From Casp-actino8 sp041159745 (lineage in GTDB: Bacteria > Actinomycetota > Acidimicrobiia > Acidimicrobiales > Ilumatobacteraceae): a DNA stretch of 32,788 nucleotides. Location of the stretch: positions 1 through 32,788 of the forward strand of contig JBEAXP010000086.1 of NCBI GenBank assembly GCA_041159745.1, given 5' to 3'. The notes below the pieces were generated by a model. That model was not told the origin of the DNA. It saw only the letters and a program-made list of their open reading frames with translations, and searched no databases. Position 1 is the first letter of the stretch. The number at the start of each line of letters is the position of its first letter. The position numbers were made by a program, and so were the translations under genes. Below, one piece after another: positions 21,935 to 28,656 of this stretch.

Positions 21935-23233
21935 TCAGCCCTTCAGCCGTCCGTTGCGGCGCAACTTCTCGATGTTGGCGGGCATGGAAAGAACCTCGCG
22001 GTACTGATCGACCGTCATCTCGGCGCAGCGACGCCAGGTCCAGCGATCGACCACGCGCTGGCGGCCGTTGGCACCGACACGGGCGCGCAGTTCGGCATCG
22101 TCGAGTCCGCGGCGCAACGCGCCCGCCAAGGCTTCGGCGTCGCCGGCCCGACACTGCAGAACGGTGTCGCCGTCCTGGCCGGTGACTTCGGGAAGCGCGC
22201 CGCCATCGGTGGCCACCAAGCAGATTCCGGTGCACATGGCTTCGATGGCGGGCAGGCTGAATCCTTCGTAGAGCGACGGAACCACGGCCAGTTCGGCTTC
22301 GGCGTACAGCTCGACAATTCGCTCGTCGGGAACTCCGGACACGAACTGGATGTGCGGACGCAGGCCCAACTTGTCGATGAGATCCATGCTCTTGCCGGGT
22401 TTCGGCTTGCCGATGATGGTGAGGGTGACGTCGCGTTCGGTGCGCAACTTGGCCATCGCTTCGAGCAGATACGCCAACCCCTTCAGGGCCACGTCGGCCG
22501 ACGCGGTGGTGATGAGTCGGCCCGGCACGCGCGCGACGTGGGGCAGAGGTTTGAAGAGTTCGGGATCGACGCCCACCGGAACGAGACGCATGCGATCGAA
22601 CGAGACACCCATGTCGCCGTGGATGTCCTTGATGCTGTTCTCGCTCACCACGACGATGCGCGGCATGCGGCTCGCCACACGACCCTGCATCTTCACGAAC
22701 GAGTAGAAGCGGCTCACACCGAACTTCTTGCGCCAGTTCGGGGCGTGATCCATCTCGAGCGCGCGATCGCGTGTGATGGGGTGGTGCAACGTGACGATCG
22801 TGGGGATGAGCTTCTCGAGGCCGAGGATCCCGTAGCCGAGGCACTGGTTGTCGTGCACCAGATCGAACTCGGACACGCGCTGTGCGAGGTGACGCTTCAC
22901 CCGAGCGCTGAACGCGGCCGGCTCGGCGAACTGTCCGGTGAGGAAGAGTCCGACCTCGAGCCAGTCCTCGCGGGTCTTCAGTTCCCAGATGGCCGGGAAG
23001 CGGAACGGATAATGGTCGTTGACGAGGTCGAGACTCGGGAGCTTCGTGAGTGTGATGCGGTCGTCGAGCACCGGATACGGCTGCCCGCCGAACACCTCGA
23101 CCGAGTGACCGAGGTCGACGAGGGCCTTGGTGAGGTGACGGGTGTACACGCCCTGGCCTCCCACATGCGGTTTGCCGCGGTACGTGAGGTACGCGAGGCG
23201 AAGGGGACCGTTGGGGTCCAGCGCTGCGGGCAT
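21935..23233 (-). CDS. GT4-family glycosyltransferase
   Basis: A 432-residue GT-B fold retaining glycosyltransferase. The N-terminal domain shows LAYLTYRGKPHVGGQGVYTRHLTKALVDLGHSVEVFGG with the glycine-rich acceptor loop. The C-terminal domain has VPVGVDPELFKP, TTASADVALKGLAYLLEAMAKL, GVPDERIVELYAEAELAVVPSLYEGFSLPAIEAMCTG (the E-x7-E donor motif) and DGGALPEVTG. It transfers a nucleotide-activated sugar to an unknown acceptor at the membrane face. ATG 23233 is preceded 8 nt upstream by TAGCCT. It is the first gene of a co-directional set with the methyltransferase, the toroid protein and perhaps the ALDH. Confidence 0.92.
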   Translation of the reverse strand: MPAALDPNGPLRLAYLTYRGKPHVGGQGVYTRHLTKALVDLGHSVEVFGGQPYPVLDDRITLTKLPSLDLVNDHYPFRFPAIWELKTREDWLEVGLFLTGQFAEPAAFSARVKRHLAQRVSEFDLVHDNQCLGYGILGLEKLIPTIVTLHHPITRDRALEMDHAPNWRKKFGVSRFYSFVKMQGRVASRMPRIVVVSENSIKDIHGDMGVSFDRMRLVPVGVDPELFKPLPHVARVPGRLITTASADVALKGLAYLLEAMAKLRTERDVTLTIIGKPKPGKSMDLIDKLGLRPHIQFVSGVPDERIVELYAEAELAVVPSLYEGFSLPAIEAMCTGICLVATDGGALPEVTGQDGDTVLQCRAGDAEALAGALRRGLDDAELRARVGANGRQRVVDRWTWRRCAEMTVDQYREVLSMPANIEKLRRNGRLKG

Positions 23234-23241
23234 GAGAGCCG

Positions 23242-23247
23242 AGGCTA
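23242..23247 (-). promoter_or_regulatory. -10-like box TAGCCT of the glycosyltransferase gene
   Basis: TAGCCT, 8 nt, then ATG 23233. TAGCCTCGGC also occurs before the dtxR-like gene. It lies in the 28-bp gap after the sigma-fusion gene, giving the sugar operon its own start. Confidence 0.45.
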
Positions 23248-23261
23248 CCGGCGGGTCACTT

Positions 23262-25079
23262 TCAGCACTTGTTGACTTGAGTGGCCGATCCGGTCCCGGT
23301 GCTGGTCAAACCCGACGTCGACCGGGCGGTGAGGCGGATCTGGGCGGTGACTGCTCCCGTGGGCGTGTCGGTGACGGTGCCGCGCCATGTGGAAGCCGAG
23401 GCGAGGGCCAACTTCACCGGGCGAACTCCGAGCGTCTTTTTGTCGACATTGAAGAACTCGACCTCGCCGAAAACCTGAATGCCGGTTTCGGTGGTGGTGA
23501 CGACTCCTTGGACGCCGAGTGTGCTGCACGATGGGAAGGTGCCCGCCACCTTGCCGAGCGTGAGGGTGCGTTGAGGTGCTGCAGTCGTCGTTGTCGTCTT
23601 GGGTGGTGTCGTTGTCGTAGTCGTCTTGGGCGGCGTGGTGGTCGTTGTCGTCGACTTGGGTGGTGACGTCGTCGTTGTCGTCTTGGGCGGCAACGTTGTT
23701 GTCGTCTTCATCGGTACCGTCGTCACGGGCGTCGGTGCGGGGGAAAGTGCGTTCGCCGGTGCGGTCGTGGAAGTCGGCACCGATGTCGTCGTGGCGGGAG
23801 AACCCGCCGGCGCGAGCGGAGTGTTCGTCTCGGTGGGTGCGGCCGGCGGCCCCCCGGCACCGCTGTTGCCGCTACTGCCACCGTTGCCGGCGGCCGGTGG
23901 TGCGGGCACCATCGGTGAGACCACCCCGGCCACCGTGCTGTCGACGGTGTCGCCGTCGCTCGAATCGAGGGCGGTGTCACCGGTGATGTCGGTGGGAGCG
24001 ATCGACGTCGCTTCGGTCGTGTCGCCGGCTGGTTCCTCGTCGTTCGACTGCGCCACCAGCACACCGCCGACCACCGCGAGCACGGCGATCGACGAACCGA
24101 CGAGGGCGAAAAGAGCGCGACGACCGAGGCGCGCCGCGCGCGGGAAACCGGTGCGCGCATCGAAACGGAGTCGCGAGGAGGATCCGGACGACGCGGACGT
24201 CGATCCTGACGTCGATCCTGACGTCGATCCTGACGTCGATCCTGATGTCGACGTCGAATCCGTGGGGCCCGATCCCGAGTCCGTAACCGGCCCGACGTTG
24301 GCGGTGGCCGCGAGCACGCGATCGCGCAGACCGAAGGGCAGGACGAAGGCCGGGGCGGCGCCGAAGAGAGCCAGCGGGGCCAGGGTCTTGCGGCTGCGAT
24401 CGCACGTCGCGCATTCCTCGATGTGCCGGTTGACGCGCTTGCGAATGAGCACCGTGAACTCGCCGTCCCACGCGGCGAGCATTCGATCGAGATCGGGGCA
24501 GTCGCGTCGACCGGCCTTGGCCACCGCGTAGGCGCCGAGACTCTTCTCCACGCGATCGCGCATTCGGTGAACGAGCGAGTAACTCTGTTCGGCCGTCACG
24601 CCGAGAGCATCGGCGAGATCGGAGCCGCTCAGACCTTGGCGCACCGAGAGTTCGAGCACGAGGCGGTCGCGTTCGTCGAGTCCGGCCGACGCCGAGCGCA
24701 CCATCGACGCCAGCTCCTCGTAGGCGACGGCTTCGCCCGCCTGCCGCGGGTCGTAGGAAGCCGGCACGTCAGGAACCGTCTCGCTCTGGAAGTCGGTGGG
24801 AACCGCACGCTTGCGCTTCTTGGTTCGCCGGTAGACCTCGTTGCGCAGCACGGCGTAGAGCCACGGCTTGAGGCGATCGGGCTCGCGCAATTGATCGAGG
24901 CGCTCGGCCGCGATCACGAAGACGTCCTGCACCATGTCGGACGCATCGTGCCGATCGGACAGCATCGCGCGAGCGGTGTCGTACAGGCCCGGGGCGTAGC
25001 GGTCGTAGATCGTCGCCAGCGCGGTGCGATCGCCGCTCAGATAGGCGGAGACGAGTTGGGCGTCGGTCGTGGTGGTCAT
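23262..25079 (-). CDS. Membrane-tethered ECF sigma factor fused to anti-sigma-like and extracytoplasmic domains
   Basis: A 605-residue single chain. Residues 8-90 are sigma region 2 (SGDRTALATIYDRYAPGLYDTARAML, DMVQDVFVIAAERL, LKPWLYAVLRNEVYRR) and about 125-182 region 4 (LDERDRLVLELSVRQGLSGSDLADALGVT). Residues 194-232 contain Cys194 and H219-x3-C223-x2-C226, the zinc motif of ZAS anti-sigma factors. A flexible GSTS repeat (280-296) and a basic patch lead to one membrane helix (321-343). Outside, a Pro/Thr-rich stalk (about 410-502) ends in a domain of about 100 residues with cysteines 518 and 605. The likely role is an envelope-sensing sigma factor held at the membrane and freed by proteolysis (inferred). 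No separate anti-sigma gene is adjacent. GGAG lies 9 bases before ATG 25079. Confidence 0.85.
   Translation of the reverse strand: MTTTTDAQLVSAYLSGDRTALATIYDRYAPGLYDTARAMLSDRHDASDMVQDVFVIAAERLDQLREPDRLKPWLYAVLRNEVYRRTKKRKRAVPTDFQSETVPDVPASYDPRQAGEAVAYEELASMVRSASAGLDERDRLVLELSVRQGLSGSDLADALGVTAEQSYSLVHRMRDRVEKSLGAYAVAKAGRRDCPDLDRMLAAWDGEFTVLIRKRVNRHIEECATCDRSRKTLAPLALFGAAPAFVLPFGLRDRVLAATANVGPVTDSGSGPTDSTSTSGSTSGSTSGSTSGSTSASSGSSSRLRFDARTGFPRAARLGRRALFALVGSSIAVLAVVGGVLVAQSNDEEPAGDTTEATSIAPTDITGDTALDSSDGDTVDSTVAGVVSPMVPAPPAAGNGGSSGNSGAGGPPAAPTETNTPLAPAGSPATTTSVPTSTTAPANALSPAPTPVTTVPMKTTTTLPPKTTTTTSPPKSTTTTTTPPKTTTTTTPPKTTTTTAAPQRTLTLGKVAGTFPSCSTLGVQGVVTTTETGIQVFGEVEFFNVDKKTLGVRPVKLALASASTWRGTVTDTPTGAVTAQIRLTARSTSGLTSTGTGSATQVNKC
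23584..23712. repeat. Low-complexity repeat coding the Pro/Thr stalk
   Basis: GTCGTTGTCGTCTTGGG-like units recur here and encode PPK followed by runs of Thr on the minus strand. Such sequence slips readily, so stalk length may vary among strains. Confidence 0.75.
24196..24255. repeat. 12-bp tandem repeat coding GSTS units
   Basis: Four exact 12-bp copies (24196-24207, 24208-24219, 24220-24231, 24232-24243) are followed by a degenerate fifth. They encode Gly-Ser-Thr-Ser units in the linker between the zinc segment and the membrane helix of the sigma fusion. The unit is a multiple of three, so copy changes keep the frame. Confidence 0.9.
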
Positions 25080-25091
25080 GGTTGGTCGTCT

Positions 25092-25113
25092 CCACGTCGG
25101 GTGAGAGACGTGG
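25092..25113 (-). promoter_or_regulatory. Inverted repeat in front of the sigma-fusion gene
   Basis: CCACGTC (25092-25098) and GACGTGG (25107-25113) form a 7-bp dyad with an 8-nt loop. On the minus strand its 3' arm shares the GG of the GGAG ribosome site. It could be an operator or a hairpin that hides the ribosome site. Confidence 0.35.
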
Positions 25114-25170
25114 TGGGATGAGATCTCGCAGAAAGTCTGCCCGACGATCGCCTCGTTGGCAGGACGTTCG

Positions 25171-25971
25171 TCACGCCCGAGCCGTACGGGGAACCCACTC
25201 GATCGTGAATCGGTGGGTGAGGGGATGCTCTGGCGTGACCACCGTCGGAGCGTGGTTCAGCCCGTTGGGCGGCCCGGATTGGGGTTCCACGCAGGTCGCA
25301 TGCGACGGCTCGTCGTAGACCACCCAGTACCGACACGTGCTCGTGAGTTCGAGATCGAAGGTGTCGTAGCGAAGCGTCAAGATCTCTTGAGGATCGACGA
25401 AGCAGTCGTCGATCGTGCCGGGAACGAGATCGGGAATCACGGACTCCGAGGGTCGGGCGATGCCTTCGTCGTCGCGAGGATGCATGGCTCGGAATCGCAG
25501 GCGAGTCGTGCGCGGTTCGACGAACCACGGATGCCAGCCGACCTGAGCGGGCATCGATTCATCGGCGACGACCGTCAATTCGTGATCGACGCGTCCGAGA
25601 TTCGGCGACTCGTGACTCAATGAGATGAGGTGCTCGACACGACCTCGGAAGGGCCACGCGTCGCCGAGATCGCACCGGAGCCGGCACGTCGCGACATCGA
25701 CGTCGATGACGCTCCACCGGGATTCGAACACGGTGCCGTGAATCGCGTGCGGAGCCATGTTGACGGGCAACGAGTGGTGGTGACCTCCGAATCCGAACCG
25801 GCCGTGGCGAACGCGTCCGGCGAAGGGCACCATCGGATACGAACCCCAGCCGAGGGACGAGGCGGCCGAAGTGACGAGGACTTCGTGACCATCGAAGCGC
25901 AGCGAAGCCAGACGGCCCCCGCACTCGTCGTCGACACGGGCGCGGTGCGGGCCGGCGGCGAGCTCGATCAC
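25171..25971 (-). CDS. Aldose 1-epimerase (galactose mutarotase) family
   Basis: A 266-residue beta-sandwich sugar epimerase. It shows GGRLASLRFDGHEVLVT, SYPMVPFAGRVRHGRF (the conserved N/R turn), MAPHAIHGTVFESRWSV with the first catalytic His region (HGxxxxxxW), VGWHPWF (second His) and the late CVEPQSGPPNGLNH with the general-base Glu. These fit the GalM / YeaD-like superfamily, which interconverts sugar anomers; the exact sugar is unknown. GTG 25971 is chosen because CATGAT lies 6 nt before it, and homologues begin near this point. It is divergent from dtd across 42 bp. A galT gene lies at the end of the window, but not in the same operon. Confidence 0.85.
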   Translation of the reverse strand: MIELAAGPHRARVDDECGGRLASLRFDGHEVLVTSAASSLGWGSYPMVPFAGRVRHGRFGFGGHHHSLPVNMAPHAIHGTVFESRWSVIDVDVATCRLRCDLGDAWPFRGRVEHLISLSHESPNLGRVDHELTVVADESMPAQVGWHPWFVEPRTTRLRFRAMHPRDDEGIARPSESVIPDLVPGTIDDCFVDPQEILTLRYDTFDLELTSTCRYWVVYDEPSHATCVEPQSGPPNGLNHAPTVVTPEHPLTHRFTIEWVPRTARA

Positions 25972-25977
25972 CCGATC

Positions 25978-25983
25978 ATCATG
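25978..25983 (-). promoter_or_regulatory. -10-like box CATGAT of the epimerase gene
   Basis: CATGAT, 6 nt, then GTG 25971. It is one base off TATGAT and shares the 42-bp gap with the divergent dtd promoter. Confidence 0.35.
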
Positions 25984-26001
25984 CCAGGATCGGTCGTGTG
26001 G

Positions 26002-26007
26002 CACGAT
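26002..26007 (+). promoter_or_regulatory. Possible -10 box CACGAT of dtd
   Basis: CACGAT, 6 nt, then GTG 26014. It is a weak match (first T is C) at the usual leaderless distance. Confidence 0.25.
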
Positions 26008-26013
26008 CGCTCC

Positions 26014-26463
26014 GTGCGGGCGGTCGTTCAGCGAGTCGAGTCGGCGTGGGTCGATTCGACGGTCGACGGTGTGACCGACCGCGTCGGTTCGATCGGCCCC
26101 GGTCTGATGGTTCTGTTGGGTGTCACGCATTCCGACGACGAACGCACGGCGATCAAGATGGCCGAGAAGATCTGGAACCTGCGCGTGATGGATGACGAAC
26201 AGGGTGTGATGAATCGGTCGATCGCCGACACCACGCGATCGGTGTTGGTCGTCAGCCAGTTCACCCTCTACGGCGACACGAGTGCCGGTCGTCGGCCGAG
26301 CTGGATCGCCGCCGCCCGACCGGAAGCGGCCGAGCCCCTCGTTCAGCGAGTGGTGAGCGAACTCGAACGGCTGGGTGCTTCGGTTGCGACGGGACGGTTC
26401 AGAACCGACATGAAGGTCGCGCTCGTGAACGACGGTCCGGTCACCGTCGTGATCGAACTCTGA
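26014..26463 (+). CDS. dtd: D-aminoacyl-tRNA deacylase
   Basis: A 149-residue DTD, normal for the family. It starts MRAVVQRVESAWV, carries IGPGLMVLLGVTHSDDE, AEKIWNLRVMDDE, the active-site signature SQFTLYGDTSAGRRPSW, and ends with ALVNDGPVTVVIEL, the Gly-cisPro motif that excludes L-amino acids. It removes D-amino acids (and glycine from tRNA-Ala) to protect translation. GTG 26014 gives the canonical N-terminus; ATG 25981 would add 11 unconserved residues. Its last 23 bp overlap the 3' end of lnt on the other strand. Confidence 0.95.
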   Translation: MRAVVQRVESAWVDSTVDGVTDRVGSIGPGLMVLLGVTHSDDERTAIKMAEKIWNLRVMDDEQGVMNRSIADTTRSVLVVSQFTLYGDTSAGRRPSWIAAARPEAAEPLVQRVVSELERLGASVATGRFRTDMKVALVNDGPVTVVIEL

Positions 26464-27943
26464 TCCGTCGACCGAAGGCCAGCAGCAGCACGGCCCCGGC
26501 GGCGGCGATCCACGGGCCGTCCCCGATCGAGGTGTAGAGCGTGTCACCCGAGCGGAGCGGAATGGATCGAGTGATGACCGCTTGCTCGCTGACCGCGGTG
26601 CGGTCGTACACCCGGCCACTCGGCGACACGAACGCGCTGAAACCGGTGGGTGCCACTTGCACCACCCAACGGCCGGTTTCGATCGCTCGCAAACGCGAGG
26701 ATGCGACCTGTTGAGTCTGCAGAACCGTCCAGGTGTAGCTCGAACCGTTGGTCGGATTGATGACGATCTCGCCGCCGTTCTTCACTCCCTCGCGGGCGCG
26801 GCCGCCGAAGAACACCTCCCACGAGATGACGACGGCCGCACGCAGATCGTCGCCGGCGACATTCGGTGCCGTGAGAACCGCGGGGCCGGTGCCGGCCACG
26901 GCGTCCCGCGGAACGAGATCGACCGGTGCGCCCACGCTGTCGAGAAGCCCGCGTAACGGCATGTACTCGCCGAACGGAACCCGGCGAACCTTGTCGTAGC
27001 GATCGACCACGCGTTCGGACGAGGGCTCGACCACGACCTGCGCGTTGGTGAACGATTCGGAATCGACGTCTTCGGTGATGCCCACGAGGAACGGAGCATC
27101 GAGTCGGGTGGCGAACGACGCGACCTCGGTGAGTTCGACGCTGGTTTCGAAATCGGGAACGTCGATCACGTTCTCGGGCCACACCACCAGATCGGGGGAG
27201 AGACCTTCGTCGATCAGTCGCCGGGTGGCGTCGAGGTGGCGTTCGACGACTTCGCGGGGATCGGTGTCGATGGCTCGTGTTCCCTGTGGGCCGCCGCCTT
27301 GCACCGCCGCCACGTCGATCGAGCGGCCGAGATCGGATCCGCGCGGCGCGTTGATGGCCACGAAGAAGATCAGGAGCACCGCGAGGACCGCCGATCGGCG
27401 CGCAACTCGGAAGGCACGGCCCGACCCGGAGCGCCGAACGAGCAGCGCACCGATCTGCCAGGTGACCCACGTGAGCAACACGACACCGCCGACGCGGACG
27501 ATGTCGTCGAGGGGTCCGGCGACTTGTGCGATGCCGAGCGTCGCCAATGGGACACCGCCGAAGGGAAACGAGAGGCGGAGCGCTTCGACCAGGGTGTGCG
27601 CGGCCGGAAGAGCCACGACCCGCACGTCGCGATCGACCGATCCGGCCACGGCCGATGCGATCCCGTGCAGTACCGCGAAGATCAGCGCCGCGACGAGATA
27701 ACCGGGTGCGGTCAGGAACCACATCCACGACAACGCCGGGACGAACCAGCCGAGCCCGGCCACCAATGCGATGACGAATCGATCGCGAGCGCGCGGAGTG
27801 GTGAGCTCGAGGCGCGACAACATCGCCAAGCCGACGAACGAGAGCGGCCACCAGCCCCACGGTGGCATCGATGCCGCGACGAGCAGACCGGCGACCAGCG
27901 ACCAGCCGACTCGACGTCGTGAGAAGGAATCGTGGCGGGTCAT
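26441..27943 (-). CDS. lnt: Apolipoprotein N-acyltransferase homologue lacking cysteine
   Basis: A 500-residue membrane protein with about six N-terminal helices (residues 12-200), a carbon-nitrogen hydrolase domain (205-465) and a final helix. Lnt adds the third acyl chain to lipoproteins through an E-K-C triad. Here the Glu is Glu257 (VVWPENV) and the Lys is Lys318 (DKVRRVPFGEYMPL), but the nucleophile position, normally Cys in I-C-Y-E, is Ser374 (VVISWEVFFGG; TCG codon at 26822-26824). The whole protein contains no cysteine. Either serine serves as nucleophile, or it is not a classical Lnt. It follows the sortase-like gene by 12 bp. Confidence 0.85.
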   Translation of the reverse strand: MTRHDSFSRRRVGWSLVAGLLVAASMPPWGWWPLSFVGLAMLSRLELTTPRARDRFVIALVAGLGWFVPALSWMWFLTAPGYLVAALIFAVLHGIASAVAGSVDRDVRVVALPAAHTLVEALRLSFPFGGVPLATLGIAQVAGPLDDIVRVGGVVLLTWVTWQIGALLVRRSGSGRAFRVARRSAVLAVLLIFFVAINAPRGSDLGRSIDVAAVQGGGPQGTRAIDTDPREVVERHLDATRRLIDEGLSPDLVVWPENVIDVPDFETSVELTEVASFATRLDAPFLVGITEDVDSESFTNAQVVVEPSSERVVDRYDKVRRVPFGEYMPLRGLLDSVGAPVDLVPRDAVAGTGPAVLTAPNVAGDDLRAAVVISWEVFFGGRAREGVKNGGEIVINPTNGSSYTWTVLQTQQVASSRLRAIETGRWVVQVAPTGFSAFVSPSGRVYDRTAVSEQAVITRSIPLRSGDTLYTSIGDGPWIAAAGAVLLLAFGRRIRVRSRR

Positions 27944-27955
27944 GAGAAGTGAACG

Positions 27956-28606
27956 CTACGCCCGACGGTCGAACTCGGCGAAGACGACGATGCGCTCTTT
28001 GGTCGACCCGGGTGGATGGCATGCGAAGAGAGTCGCGGTGGCCGCCGGTGTCTGGTCGACGATCCACATCGCCTCGGGTGTCACCACTTCGGTGCGGGTC
28101 ACGCGGTACACGAACACGTCGTCATCCACGGCGAAGACGATTTCGTCTCCGGGCGCGAGCAATTCGAGGTGGCGGAACGGTCGCGGTGCGCTGGTGCGGT
28201 GACCGCCCAGGACGACGTTGCCCGGTTCGCCCGGCCGCGCCGTGCCGGGCCACCAACCGACGCCGCGATCGAAGGTGGGGTCGGTGATGCCCTCGTAGAT
28301 CGGCGACGACATCATGAGTGCGGGGATCTCCATCGTGCCCATGAGAACGTCGGGGTCGACCTCGTCGGGGCCGGGCGGCGCGATCGGCGTGGGCAACGTG
28401 CCGCCGGGAGGAAGAGTCGGAGGTCCGGTCCAGACGGTCGAGGTGGTCGTCGACGTGGACGTGGTCGTGCTCATCGGTGCGGTCGTGGTCGGTGTCGAAG
28501 TGGATGCGGAGGCTTGCGGCGCAGCCTCGTCCGATCCGCACGCCGATGTCGACGCGACCGCCATGGTCGCCGTGACCAGAAGTGATGCACCGATTCGTGC
28601 GCGCAT
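27956..28606 (-). CDS. Sortase, possibly a lipoprotein
   Basis: A 216-residue transpeptidase of the sortase family. The catalytic residues are His136 (NVVLGGHRTSAPRPF), Cys196 (TLFACHPPG) and Arg205 (STKERIVV), in the order and spacing of class E/D-like actinobacterial sortases. Sortases cut LPxTG/LAxTG-type sorting signals and attach proteins to the wall. The N-terminus is a signal peptide ending in TSAC (Cys23), followed by a Thr/Pro-rich linker (30-85). This looks like a lipobox, though Thr at -3 is unusual. Most sortases use a membrane helix instead. The stop is TAG, and lnt follows after 12 bp. No sorting-signal substrate is visible in the window. Confidence 0.85.
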   Translation of the reverse strand: MRARIGASLLVTATMAVASTSACGSDEAAPQASASTSTPTTTAPMSTTTSTSTTTSTVWTGPPTLPPGGTLPTPIAPPGPDEVDPDVLMGTMEIPALMMSSPIYEGITDPTFDRGVGWWPGTARPGEPGNVVLGGHRTSAPRPFRHLELLAPGDEIVFAVDDDVFVYRVTRTEVVTPEAMWIVDQTPAATATLFACHPPGSTKERIVVFAEFDRRA

Positions 28607-28656
28607 ACGAGCCAGTCTCGCAGGTGATCGTCGCGGCCGCCCGACGGCGTCGACCG

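Noticed and set aside
24196..24255. 12-bp direct repeats as a CRISPR or replication-origin iteron
   Set aside because: The copies are contiguous with no spacers, are in frame, and encode a GSTS linker inside the sigma fusion.
23599..24531. A 310-codon plus-strand frame opposite the sigma fusion
   Set aside because: It consists of low-complexity Val/Gly runs that mirror the Pro/Thr stalk and has no independent start signal or family match.
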